From contig CBDBGT010000013.1 in assembly GCA_965205365.1 (NCBI GenBank), positions 462,028 through 526,027 of the forward strand: a stretch of DNA of 64,000 nucleotides, given 5' to 3'. This DNA is from JALZUR01 sp965205365. Its GTDB lineage: Bacteria > Bdellovibrionota > Bdellovibrionia > Bdellovibrionales > UBA1609. The notes below the pieces were generated by a model. It ran no database searches and was not told the origin of the DNA. It saw nothing but the letters and a program-made list of their open reading frames with translations. The translations under genes were made by a program, and so were the position numbers. Every line of letters starts with the position of its first letter. Position 1 is the stretch's first letter. Shown piece by piece: positions 1 through 8,683 of the stretch.

Positions 1-191
1 TTAGACCGCCTTTCTTCTTGAGCAGCTTTTGCAGCTTCGTTTAAAGCCTCCATAAACTGAGCCGGATTTTTTTTTATTGCATTAGTTAAAATATCTGGAT
101 TTTTTTCAATGGTACCTCCAATGATTTTTGAGCACCCCAATAACCCAAAAATAGATACAGCCAGTACTATGTTTAAAATAGATTTTTCCAT
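1..191 (-). CDS. Lipoprotein, N-terminal part (runs off window start)
   Basis: Reading leftward from ATG at 191 there is an open frame to the window edge. The first ~20 residues form a hydrophobic signal ending in a lipobox (LLGC), so a lipidated envelope protein is expected. The following helix-rich stretch (repeated K-N-P motifs, then an Ala/Glu-rich segment ending EERR) resembles the linker before the thioredoxin-like domain in some exported DsbA-family proteins. The catalytic part would lie outside the window, so this is only a guess. A good Shine-Dalgarno (AGGGAG) sits 9 bases before the ATG. The start and the lipoprotein nature are well supported; the function is not. Confidence 0.6.
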   Translation of the reverse strand, partial: MEKSILNIVLAVSIFGLLGCSKIIGGTIEKNPDILTNAIKKNPAQFMEALNEAAKAAQEERRS

Positions 192-314
192 TATAATTGT
201 CTCCCTTGTACATGATTAAAATTTACTTAAATAATGAGCTTAAATTTTGTCTTCTTTTCTTTTCTCTGTCTACCTACTTGACTCATTGGTGCCATATTTA
301 GGAAAATAACTCTT

Positions 315-959
315 ATGAATAAAATAATTAGACTGTTTTTAATAACCTTTGTTTTAATTTTACACACAACCTCGACCTTAGCCATAAACTATAACTACAC
401 GACGCTTATTTTTAAAGATTACCCTGACCTAAAACCCTTAGTAAGCAACGCTCTTAATGAAAGTCGACGCTTTAAATACCCTCAAGATGGGCTAAAAGCC
501 ACCTCTCCGTTGAAAAAATCTCTACGCATGGTTCTTTCTAGGCCCGATGGGGACAACTTAATTTCAAAACTTAGCCCTGAAATCATTAAAGACCTTGAGT
601 CAATGGGTGTTTTTCATACTACAGTTGATGAGCTTATTTCTGAGGGAAAAGAGGATATTTTCAACAAAGCTTTAAGCCCTAAAGTTCGAACTACATCATT
701 AATCATGGTCAACAACCTCTTATCCTTAATACGACCACGAACACTTACAAGCCTTCCACTGGCTAAAAGTGTCTGTAAACTTGCTGATGAAAATTTAAAA
801 ATTCCACAAGAAATTTTACACGCTACCCAACTTACAACAATGCTTACGGAGGCTTCTCCAACTAGTTTAGCTAAAAAAATTATGCTTTGGTATGCAAAGC
901 AAAAAAACAAGAACATTCAATCTTTAAAAAAAGGCTGCCCTTTTTCAAAAAGAACTTAG
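315..959 (+). CDS. Secreted hypothetical protein
   Basis: 214 residues with a clear Sec signal peptide (Lys/Arg start, hydrophobic core at about residues 6-18, cleavage probably after TLA near residue 23). The rest is helix-rich and Lys-rich, with cysteines at about residues 157 and 207 and no catalytic motif I recognise. It stands alone between a divergent lipoprotein gene and a convergent DoxX-like gene, and AGGA lies upstream at slightly long spacing. Probably periplasmic. I do not recognise a family. Confidence 0.6.
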   Translation: MNKIIRLFLITFVLILHTTSTLAINYNYTTLIFKDYPDLKPLVSNALNESRRFKYPQDGLKATSPLKKSLRMVLSRPDGDNLISKLSPEIIKDLESMGVFHTTVDELISEGKEDIFNKALSPKVRTTSLIMVNNLLSLIRPRTLTSLPLAKSVCKLADENLKIPQEILHATQLTTMLTEASPTSLAKKIMLWYAKQKNKNIQSLKKGCPFSKRT

Positions 960-971
960 AATAATAAGAAC

Positions 972-1460
972 CTACCAAATCAACCCTCTTTGCCGCTTAT
1001 AAAAAAAGTAGTCTAAACCTCCAACTCGCCCTGATCCAAACACTAAAAGAGATAGGAGAATCACCATAAGTGGAAATATCTGAGCTTGTTCAACAGGTCC
1101 TGATATAAACCATATGACATATAAATAAAACGTAGCAACAATTGCCCCTGGACGATTTAAAAACCCTACTAAGAAAATAAACCCAAGAAGCCACTCAAGG
1201 TTTACAATAACACCTGCTGAAAGCGCCCAGTTTTCTTGGACATAATCAACAAAAAAAGTTTCCACCCACACTGGAGGCTCTAATGAATATAAAAATTCAT
1301 CAATAAGTGCTGATATTTTAGGCTTGCTTAAAAAACCCCCATTTAATTTTTCCCCATATCTAGAAAAAAAGAAATAACTCACATAAAGTCTTAAAATCAA
1401 TATTGGCCACAAATGATTTATATACCGCAGGCTTTCCACTTGATCTTTAATTAGTTTCAC
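972..1460 (-). CDS. DoxX-like integral membrane protein
   Basis: Small protein with about four membrane segments. The spacing and motifs fit the DoxX/DoxD-like superfamily: an early segment with LRL..SYFF, a short periplasmic loop with VQENWALSAGV, then a helix with LEWLLG and two further helices. The frame is open from an ATG at 1496, but that start has no ribosome site and overlaps nth. A GTG at 1460 is preceded by AGAGGT at good spacing and is preferred. It lies directly downstream of nth and is probably co-transcribed. The role is unknown; relatives are linked to redox or thiosulfate metabolism in some bacteria, which cannot be inferred here. Confidence 0.65.
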   Translation of the reverse strand: MKLIKDQVESLRYINHLWPILILRLYVSYFFFSRYGEKLNGGFLSKPKISALIDEFLYSLEPPVWVETFFVDYVQENWALSAGVIVNLEWLLGFIFLVGFLNRPGAIVATFYLYVIWFISGPVEQAQIFPLMVILLSLLVFGSGRVGGLDYFFYKRQRGLIW

Positions 1461-1468
1461 TAACACCT

Positions 1469-2149
1469 CTAGCTTAATGAATTGTAGTAATAGCATTTTT
1501 TCTTAAAGGCACAATTTATGCAATGAGGATTTACTGCTCTACAGACTTTCCGCCCATGAAGCACCATCTGATGTGCAAACTTTACCCAGTACCTTTTATG
1601 AAGTATTCCCATAAGTTCTCGCTCAACAATCACAGGATTCTCACTTTCCGTAAGCCCAAGTCTTTTTGAAAGTCTCTTCACATGAGTATCTACAACAATT
1701 CCTTCAGATTTATTAAAAATTTCACCTAAAACAACATTGGCCGTTTTTCGACCAACACCAGGAAGCTTTATAAGACAACTCAGTTTATCTGGTACTTTGC
1801 TTGAATATTCATTCACTAATATTTGACAAAGACTTTTTATGTTTTTTGCTTTGTTTTTATATAATCCAATTGATTTTATTTCTTTTTGAATCTCTTCTCT
1901 ACTAAGCTTTGCAACTTCTTCAGGAAATTTGTACTTTTTAAAAAAATTCTTAGTGACTTTATTTACTGTAACATCCATACACTGAGCACTTAATACTGTT
2001 GCCACCAATAACTCTACAGGACTTGAGTACACCAACGCACAGTAAGCATCTGGATACAGGCGCTTTAATTTAGCAACTACATATTTAGCCTGTTGTTTTA
2101 ATTTTTCATTATCCATAATCAATAAAACACTAACACCTTTATTAGACAA
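1469..2149 (-). CDS. nth: Endonuclease III (DNA glycosylase/AP lyase)
   Basis: Base-excision repair glycosylase/AP lyase for oxidised pyrimidines. The helix-hairpin-helix LPGVGRKTANVV carries the catalytic lysine (K135 here), and the aspartate is in VVDTHVKRL (D154). The C-terminal 4Fe-4S loop is complete with Cys-X6-Cys-X2-Cys-X5-Cys (C203, C210, C213, C219). Translation most likely starts at TTG 2149, which has a strong AGGAG seven bases upstream. The internal ATG at 2116 has none, although it would give a length closer to family norm. It is followed by the DoxX-like gene, overlapping slightly in one start model. Confidence 0.95.
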   Translation of the reverse strand: MSNKGVSVLLIMDNEKLKQQAKYVVAKLKRLYPDAYCALVYSSPVELLVATVLSAQCMDVTVNKVTKNFFKKYKFPEEVAKLSREEIQKEIKSIGLYKNKAKNIKSLCQILVNEYSSKVPDKLSCLIKLPGVGRKTANVVLGEIFNKSEGIVVDTHVKRLSKRLGLTESENPVIVERELMGILHKRYWVKFAHQMVLHGRKVCRAVNPHCINCAFKKKCYYYNSLS

Positions 2150-2204
2150 ATCACTCTCCTACGCGTTATCTTCTTTTTAAAATACAATAACAAGGGCTTA
2201 TCAT

Positions 2205-2861
2205 ATGAAAAAAATTGCTGTTATCTTATCTGGCTGTGGATATTTAGACGGTTCAGAAATCACTGAATCTATCTCCCTTTTTATAGAGCTGAGTAAAAAC
2301 AATATTCTTTATGACGTCTACGCACCCAATAAAAGTATTGACCCAGCCCCTCACTTAGATGGAAAACTCCTTAAGCCTTCACCAAGAAACGCCATGGAGG
2401 AATCTGCACGAATCACACGAGGCAACATTCGTGATCTAGAAGAATTAAACCCTTTAAAATACAATGGCCTAGCACTTCCAGGTGGCTATGGTGTTGCAAA
2501 AAATCTTTCCACTTGGATACATGATGGACATAAGTGCTCAATAAATAAAAAATTTAAAGATGTTACCTTAAGTTTTTTCTCCAATTCAAAGCCAATTTTA
2601 GCAATTTGCATAGCGCCTGCTCTTGTAGCAAAAATATTATCCAGTGAAACTCGCCCCACTGTCACCATTGGAAATGACTTAGACACTATTTCTGAAATTA
2701 AAAAAATGAACACAGATCACGTCAAATGCAGCGTAACTGACTTTGTCACAGACCGAGAATCTAAAATTATTTCAACTCCAGCATATATGTGTAAAGCAAA
2801 AACACATGAAGTGTTTAAAGGAATTCAAAAAGCCACTCTTGAATTCCTAGAAATGTGTTAA
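2205..2861 (+). CDS. elbB: ElbB-type DJ-1/PfpI superfamily protein
   Basis: 218 residues matching the ElbB glyoxalase-like branch of the DJ-1/PfpI class I glutamine-amidotransferase fold. It has the N-terminal strand VILSGCGYLDGSEI, the LALPGGYGVAKNLS turn, and the nucleophile elbow around AICIAPAL. E. coli ElbB has weak glyoxalase activity and has been linked to isoprenoid metabolism; the physiological role is unsettled. AAGGGC precedes the ATG. It is monocistronic and converges on citrate synthase. Confidence 0.9.
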   Translation: MKKIAVILSGCGYLDGSEITESISLFIELSKNNILYDVYAPNKSIDPAPHLDGKLLKPSPRNAMEESARITRGNIRDLEELNPLKYNGLALPGGYGVAKNLSTWIHDGHKCSINKKFKDVTLSFFSNSKPILAICIAPALVAKILSSETRPTVTIGNDLDTISEIKKMNTDHVKCSVTDFVTDRESKIISTPAYMCKAKTHEVFKGIQKATLEFLEMC

Positions 2862-2924
2862 ATCAATATTTTTTGCAAAAAAATCAAAACCACTGTTTAG
2901 CAATTAAAATATGAAAGGACAAAT

Positions 2925-4046
2925 CTAAGACCAAGTTCGATTTTCTTTTCCGGCCCATTTTCCCCTTGGACGATAAATTCTATTGTTGGCATACTGTTCA
3001 AAAGTATGTGCCAGCCAACCAGAAGTTCTTGAAACTACAAAAATTGGAGTGAATAAATCCATAGGAATGCCCATGGAGTAGTAAACTGTAGCAGAATAAA
3101 AATCTACATTTGGCAAGAGTCCTTTTTGAGAAAACACCTCTTTTTCAATAATATCAGAGATTTCATACCACTTAGAGTTTCTTGTACTCTTAGAAAGAGT
3201 TTTACTCATATTTTTTAAAATTTTAGCTCTCGGATCACCATTTCTATAAACTCTATGGCCAAACCCCATTATTTTAGTTTTGTCTTCAAGGGCTTTTTTA
3301 ACCCATAAGGCTACACTTTTAACTTCGTTGATTTCAAAAAGCATATGCATCACTTCCTCGTTAGCGCCACCATGAAGGGGACCCTTTAAAGAACCAATAC
3401 CCGATGTAATTGCAGAATATATATCACTTAAAGAAGATGCTGTAACTCTAGTAGAAAAAGTAGAACAGTTAAGCTCATGGTCTGCATGCAAAATTAAACA
3501 TGTGTCCATAGCCTTAACCATTTCTGCAGAGGGCTCTTTGCCTTCCATTGTATAAAGAAAATTCCAAGCTATTGTTTTTGCCTTAAGAGGCTGAATAAAA
3601 TCTTTACCTTCTCTTTTTCTATGAAAGAAAGAAACTAATGTAGGCATTTTAGCCATTAACTTAATGCCTACTCTTGTTTGATTTTCCTCAGAAAGATCTT
3701 GAGATTGAGGATCCCAAAGGCTTAAAGCCGAAACTGCTGACCTTAACCAGGCCATTGGATGAACACCTTTCACCGGTAAAGTATTTAAAAACGAGAGGGT
3801 CTGCTCACTTAGCTGAGCATTATTGGAGAGCTCATTTAAAAAAGAAGTTGCTTCAAGGGCTGTTGGCCGCTCATCATTCCATAAAAGCCAGATCACTTCT
3901 TCAAAACTGGCGTTGACAACTAATGACTCTATTGTGTGCCCTCTATAGGATAAAACCGCATCAACAATAGATGAAACAGATGTTGTACAAGCCACAACTC
4001 CTTCTAAACCTTTATCTAAAGCACCTTCATACACTTTTACAGCCAC
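2925..4046 (-). CDS. gltA: Citrate synthase
   Basis: Condenses acetyl-CoA and oxaloacetate in the TCA cycle. The catalytic triad is visible: H225 in GPLHGGANE, H264 in GFGHRVY and D315 in the NVDFYSATVYYSMG region. At 373 residues it belongs to the short type, without the N-terminal extension of the hexameric enterobacterial enzyme. This form can also act as 2-methylcitrate synthase, so strict substrate use is not proven. The start is GTG with AAGGGGG just upstream. It lies 16 bases downstream of the PP2C-like gene on the same strand, so they are probably one transcript. Confidence 0.93.
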   Translation of the reverse strand: MAVKVYEGALDKGLEGVVACTTSVSSIVDAVLSYRGHTIESLVVNASFEEVIWLLWNDERPTALEATSFLNELSNNAQLSEQTLSFLNTLPVKGVHPMAWLRSAVSALSLWDPQSQDLSEENQTRVGIKLMAKMPTLVSFFHRKREGKDFIQPLKAKTIAWNFLYTMEGKEPSAEMVKAMDTCLILHADHELNCSTFSTRVTASSLSDIYSAITSGIGSLKGPLHGGANEEVMHMLFEINEVKSVALWVKKALEDKTKIMGFGHRVYRNGDPRAKILKNMSKTLSKSTRNSKWYEISDIIEKEVFSQKGLLPNVDFYSATVYYSMGIPMDLFTPIFVVSRTSGWLAHTFEQYANNRIYRPRGKWAGKENRTWS

Positions 4047-4062
4047 ACTAAAACCCCCTTCT

Positions 4063-4926
4063 TTAAACCAGTTTTATAATATTATTGTCTACTGAGACTA
4101 CAATAAGTGAAACATCTTGCATAGGCCTGCGGCCACCTAAATGCTGGTCTAACCTATAGAAAATATCATTTCTTAAATCATGAACTGAGTTTTTTAAAGG
4201 CGTTTTTGTCAAAGCCTTTAAAATTGGCATAGACGTAAAAGCAGCTCCTTTAGCGTTGGACACTGTTATTAATCCTGGAGAAGCGATAACAATTCTATCA
4301 TAGGGCTTTAATTTAATAACCTTTTCATCATCAAAGTCTTTAAAATCCACAGTCTTTCCTGTTTCCCCATCTTGAAAAAAACAACAAACCTCTCCATGAA
4401 TTTTATGGGTAAGCTTATAAGTTTTTTTATCAATAAGCATACATGCAATTTGTATATCGCTAATACTTTCTTTTTTTCCTTTAATCTCTTCTAAAACTTT
4501 ATTAATAAAATGCACTGGTGATGGAGTTGTGCCATCACCTAAGTCTCTTCCATATTTTAATAAAAAGGCTATTAATAAGGCTGTTAAAGATGGCCCTGTG
4601 GAAGAAGACAAAATCAAATTAAATTTAAATCTTTCTTTTTGTTCAAAAATATCTAAATAGTCTCTATTAAAACGTATTCCTGATAAAAACTTAGTGCTAA
4701 AGTGAAAACCTAAGATATGAGGAAACTGTGTAGGAATAAGATACTTAAAAATATTTTGAACTAGGCTTAAATCATTGCCTAAACCTAGCAAAATTTTTGA
4801 CACCTCTACATTTAAGCGCTTAACTTCAATCTTATATGTGCTTAAATCTTGCTCTCTTTCTAAGAGCTGCTTCTTAACTTTCCTTAATTCTCCCTCTAAA
4901 ATTGCTATTTTTCCATGAGATTCCAT
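4063..4926 (-). CDS. Degenerate SpoIIE/RsbU-type (PP2C) phosphatase-like protein
   Basis: 287 residues. Residues 1-50 are a charged coiled coil, followed by a domain that aligns by eye with the SpoIIE/RsbU PP2C-type phosphatase fold. Segments matching the GGDYYD, GDVSGHG, TDG and DDITLV landmarks can be placed, but their metal-binding residues are largely altered: RFNRDYLD, LSSSTGPSLTAL, ASPGLI and MQDVSLIV. It is therefore probably catalytically impaired or a pseudo-phosphatase that binds a partner, for example in a sigma/anti-sigma switch. It is probably co-transcribed with citrate synthase. Family assignment is moderate; loss of activity is inference. Confidence 0.55.
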   Translation of the reverse strand: MESHGKIAILEGELRKVKKQLLEREQDLSTYKIEVKRLNVEVSKILLGLGNDLSLVQNIFKYLIPTQFPHILGFHFSTKFLSGIRFNRDYLDIFEQKERFKFNLILSSSTGPSLTALLIAFLLKYGRDLGDGTTPSPVHFINKVLEEIKGKKESISDIQIACMLIDKKTYKLTHKIHGEVCCFFQDGETGKTVDFKDFDDEKVIKLKPYDRIVIASPGLITVSNAKGAAFTSMPILKALTKTPLKNSVHDLRNDIFYRLDQHLGGRRPMQDVSLIVVSVDNNIIKLV

Positions 4927-5045
4927 ATTTACCCCTAGTTATTTTTAATAATCACTATACTCTTAATTGTAGAGTCAACAAACATATTGTATCAATACCC
5001 TTAACGGGAAGTATTCTTACATCTAGGATAGGGGGGATAAAGGGC

Positions 5046-5798
5046 ATGAACATTAATGAACTTACTAAAAATCCAGCACTCTTATTTAAGGAGTCTTTTG
5101 TCCCTGTTGAGCTTAAAGTACCTCTTTCCTGGGAGGAAGAACTTAAAAAAATTATTTCCTTTTGCCGTGAGAAAAGTTTTTCATCAAGCCTTGAACTCTT
5201 AGACTTAATAGAAACCCCTTCACAAGCTACGTTTCTTTCAAATAAAAACCACTTTATATTCACACCGCCTAACAAAAAACCTATTTACTCTGAACTTTTA
5301 GGCAGCCTACTTATGTACCTTATTTGGTTTGATATAAAAAAAACTTTGCCAAAAATAATTTTATCCTCAGAACAATATTTTTTCTTAACACCCAATAATG
5401 ACGTTATACAAATCAATTCCAACAAAAAAAATACTCTACCAACTTCAAAAAAATTTAATCTTTTCAATTCTGATAAAATTGTACAACTTAACTTTGTAGA
5501 CTTAGTGAAGCACTATTTTGAAAAACTTTGCTCTCAACACATTGAAAATAAAAACTACCAATCTTTACAAAAAGCTCAAACTTATATGATCTTTTTTGAT
5601 CCCAAAGAAATTAAATGGTACGCAAGAAGAGGGCTTTTGCTTAAAAGACTCGGTGATTTTTCAGGAGCATTGTCTGACCTTAAAAGATTTCTTTCTTTTT
5701 GCGCTTATGAAGATGCGCCCATGGTCGTTAAAAATGCTATCATTGAATTAGAAGGGCTTAATGCCACTAATAATTTTAGTGAGTACTCTATTCATTAA
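5046..5798 (+). CDS. TPR-ended protein resembling the SirB1 family
   Basis: The frame is open from 4902, but the first plausible start is ATG 5046, preceded by a G-rich Shine-Dalgarno region; this gives 250 residues. The C-terminal ~60 residues form a tetratricopeptide-like hairpin (RRGLLLKRLGDFSGALSDL) of the kind that ends SirB1/transglutaminase-like proteins. The middle does not show a clear Cys-His-Asp triad. The cytoplasmic location is inferred from the lack of a signal peptide. It is divergent from the PP2C-like gene and convergent with the nucleosidase gene. The function is unknown. Confidence 0.55.
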   Translation: MNINELTKNPALLFKESFVPVELKVPLSWEEELKKIISFCREKSFSSSLELLDLIETPSQATFLSNKNHFIFTPPNKKPIYSELLGSLLMYLIWFDIKKTLPKIILSSEQYFFLTPNNDVIQINSNKKNTLPTSKKFNLFNSDKIVQLNFVDLVKHYFEKLCSQHIENKNYQSLQKAQTYMIFFDPKEIKWYARRGLLLKRLGDFSGALSDLKRFLSFCAYEDAPMVVKNAIIELEGLNATNNFSEYSIH

Positions 5799-5836
5799 AA
5801 GCATCACTTAAACAACAGGTTAATTTATCTGTAAAA

Positions 5837-6415
5837 TCACTTAAAAAGCTTGCCTATTTTTTGCATTCCAAGAGATAAGTTCTTTTTAAAACCTTTTTTT
5901 ATTTCAGTATTTGCCATATCAGTAACCACTCTAATTTCTACAAATGGAATTTTAAGCATGTGAGCAGCTTTAAAAAAACCAGCAGACTCCCATGTAACAA
6001 TATCTGCATCAAATGACTCTAAAAGTCTATTTTTATCTTTTTGAGTTACAATATCTTTATCACCACTAGCACAAAAAACTCTTTTTAAATGAATAAAATC
6101 TTTAGAACTCGAGGTGTACATAGGTTTTTTAAAAAATAAAGACTCAAAGTCATGTTCAACAACACTAGCCACAACAACCACCTCTAAAATGTTAAAAGCT
6201 TTTAATCCTCCACAAGAACCTAGGGCATATAATTTTTCAGGCTTATACAACTGAGTGTATTTACAAGTGTTTAAAGCAAAATTAAGTTTCCCCATTCCAC
6301 CTAAAACAAATTGATAATCCTTATAACTATAACCATTAGTATTTTCCTTAGCACCGCTTAAAACTGAGACTAAGTGTTTAAGTTCTTGTTCTAAAGACAC
6401 TAAAACTAATTTCAT
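5837..6415 (-). CDS. Nucleoside phosphorylase/hydrolase superfamily protein (MTAN-like)
   Basis: 192 residues with the PNP/MTA-SAH nucleosidase fold. Residues 33-70 give the GGMGKLNFA and ALGSCGGL glycine turns, and TWESAGFFKAA carries the purine/ribose-site glutamate seen in MTAN and futalosine hydrolase. A C-terminal VTDMAN supplies the usual catalytic aspartate position. The substrate cannot be chosen between methylthioadenosine/SAH, futalosine or another nucleoside. It is slightly shorter than typical MTAN (~230). It overlaps the stop of rnr by one base (TAATG), indicating translational coupling at the end of the valS-rnr operon. Confidence 0.75.
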   Translation of the reverse strand: MKLVLVSLEQELKHLVSVLSGAKENTNGYSYKDYQFVLGGMGKLNFALNTCKYTQLYKPEKLYALGSCGGLKAFNILEVVVVASVVEHDFESLFFKKPMYTSSSKDFIHLKRVFCASGDKDIVTQKDKNRLLESFDADIVTWESAGFFKAAHMLKIPFVEIRVVTDMANTEIKKGFKKNLSLGMQKIGKLFK

Positions 6416-8676
6416 TATTTTCTCTTTTTATTTTTTTTTCTAAGGGAAAGGCCTCTAGCTGAAGCTGAAGACATTAAGACCACTTTGCCTGAGTTTGCTT
6501 TATTTTTTTTAGATTTAAATCCTCGTGTTGACGTCTTTTTTTCAACAGTTTGAGTTTTAAGCTTATGAGCAGCAGGATTTCTAACAGTACTTTTAAAGTG
6601 CTTAACTAATGAAAAATCAATTTTACCATCTGAAGTATCAACATTTAAAACTTTAATTCTAACCTTATCTCCAACCCTAAATGTTTTTCCCGTTCTTCTC
6701 CCCCTTAAAGTCCATGTGTCTTCATTATAAACAAGGTAATCACTTGAAAGCTCTTCAAGCTTAATCAAACCATCTAAAGGAAACTCCCTTAATGTCACAA
6801 AGGCTCCAAACTTAACCAAAGAATTAATATAGCCATCAAATTCTTTACCAATATAAGATTCAAAAAATCTACATTTTTTAATTGATATAACCTTACGCTC
6901 ACATTTAACAGCACGTTGCTCAGCAGCACTTAAAGTAGTTCCCATTAAAGCAACGTCTTCTTGAGAGTATGGAGTATACTTCTTATTTAACTGACTTTTA
7001 ATCTGCCTATGAATGACTAAATCTGGATAACGCCGAATGGGAGATGTAAAATGTGTATAGTGCTTAAAGTTTAAACCAAAATGCCCGCAATTATTAAAAG
7101 AGTATTGAGCCTGCTTCATTGATCTTAAAATAAAACTTTGTGCAATAGATGAAAGACTAGGGTCTTTAATTTCTTCCATTTTTTTTGAAAGTTTTTGAAA
7201 ATCAAAATTTGTACTCACCTTATCAATGGGTATATTTAAAAATGAGCCTAAGATTATATGAAGTTTTAATAAGTCTTCTTTTTCTGGAGGTTCATGAACT
7301 CTATAAATCTGAGGTGTTTGTTTTTTATCTAAAAACTTTGCAGAACAAATGTTTGTAATAAGCATCAACTCTTCAACCAATCTATGAGAAAAAATACGTT
7401 CTTCTTTAATTAGATCTGTGGGCTCTCCCATATCATTTACTAAAACTTTTATAGCAGGAACATTAAAATCAATACTCCCTTCTTTCATTCGTTTTTCATT
7501 TAAAACTTTAGCTAATTGTGCTGCCATTTTAATATTATTACAAACTACTGATGAGTGCTTACTTTTATTTCCCTCTAAAACCTCCTGGGCTTCACCATAA
7601 GTAACTCTGCCATGGGAGTTCATAAGTCCTTCAAAAAAAGTATAATTTAACACTTCTCCTTCTAAATTGATGTTGATTTCACAGCAAAAACACAGCCTAT
7701 CTACCTTAGGGTTTAAAGAACATAGCCCATTACTCAACTCTTCTGGGAGCATTGGGCAAACATAGTTTGCTAAATAAACACTTGATCCTTTTTCGTAAGC
7801 CTGAATATCTAAAGATGAGCCCTTTGGAACATAATGGCTCACATCTGCAATGGCAACTAAAAGCTTATACCCTTTAAAAACTTTAGACACATAAACAGCA
7901 TCATCAAAATCTTTTGCCGTAGCACCGTCAATTGTAATTAAAGGCATGTTGCGCAAATCCCTACGACCTTTTTTATCACCTTCTTTAACTGAATCACCGT
8001 ATTGTCTAGCATCTTTTAAAGTTTTTTTAGAAAACTCAACAGGCACAGAATATTCATATAAAACTCTAATATTGTCTGTATTTGAATCAAGCTCACTACC
8101 AATAACGCTTATAATCTCTCCTATAAAACTAGAATCTTTTATTCCATTTACACGTGGTTTTTTACAAAGATTTGGGTATGTAGTTACTTTAACTAAAACA
8201 AGCTCTCCTTCAACTGCCTTAATGGGATTTTTAACTAAAAGCTCTTGTCCCCAATTATAAGAACTATCTTTTAAGAAAAAACTCCCCTCTTTATCATTAA
8301 AACAAAGCCTTCCAATAAATTTTTCACAAGCTCTTTTAACAACCCTAAGTACTTTTCCCCTACGGCCAAATTTACCAGGACTATTGTTCACAGTGATTTC
8401 AACAAGATCATTTGAAAACACCCCAAACATCTCTTCTTTTGGAACATAGACATCGGCCATGGTTTTATCTTCAGAAACAAAGAAACCAAATCCATCAGGA
8501 TTTCTTTTAATTTTCCCTAAAAAACTCTTTTTAAAAAGTTTACTCTTAGCACCACTACTTTCTTTAAGTTTTAATGGGGATTTTTTTTTACCACGACTTT
8601 TCTTTAAAAAAGCTTTTTTAAAAGAGTTTTCTTCCCCCTTAACATTAACTTTCCTTGTTTTCTTTTTACTACTCAT
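6415..8676 (-). CDS. rnr: Ribonuclease R (RNase II/R-type 3'-5' exoribonuclease)
   Basis: About 753 residues, the length expected of RNase R. Order: Lys-rich basic N-terminus, cold-shock/OB domains (KIKRNPDGFGFF near residue 60), catalytic RNB domain with ITIDGATAKDFDDAVYV carrying the Mg-binding aspartates, an S1 domain in the last 150 residues, and a very basic Lys/Arg-rich tail. It degrades structured RNA. The frame extends to GTG 8691, but ATG 8676 has TAAGGA immediately upstream and is preferred. It follows valS with almost no spacing and is coupled to the downstream nucleosidase gene. Confidence 0.93.
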   Translation of the reverse strand: MSSKKKTRKVNVKGEENSFKKAFLKKSRGKKKSPLKLKESSGAKSKLFKKSFLGKIKRNPDGFGFFVSEDKTMADVYVPKEEMFGVFSNDLVEITVNNSPGKFGRRGKVLRVVKRACEKFIGRLCFNDKEGSFFLKDSSYNWGQELLVKNPIKAVEGELVLVKVTTYPNLCKKPRVNGIKDSSFIGEIISVIGSELDSNTDNIRVLYEYSVPVEFSKKTLKDARQYGDSVKEGDKKGRRDLRNMPLITIDGATAKDFDDAVYVSKVFKGYKLLVAIADVSHYVPKGSSLDIQAYEKGSSVYLANYVCPMLPEELSNGLCSLNPKVDRLCFCCEININLEGEVLNYTFFEGLMNSHGRVTYGEAQEVLEGNKSKHSSVVCNNIKMAAQLAKVLNEKRMKEGSIDFNVPAIKVLVNDMGEPTDLIKEERIFSHRLVEELMLITNICSAKFLDKKQTPQIYRVHEPPEKEDLLKLHIILGSFLNIPIDKVSTNFDFQKLSKKMEEIKDPSLSSIAQSFILRSMKQAQYSFNNCGHFGLNFKHYTHFTSPIRRYPDLVIHRQIKSQLNKKYTPYSQEDVALMGTTLSAAEQRAVKCERKVISIKKCRFFESYIGKEFDGYINSLVKFGAFVTLREFPLDGLIKLEELSSDYLVYNEDTWTLRGRRTGKTFRVGDKVRIKVLNVDTSDGKIDFSLVKHFKSTVRNPAAHKLKTQTVEKKTSTRGFKSKKNKANSGKVVLMSSASARGLSLRKKNKKRK

Positions 8677-8683
8677 TATTTCC

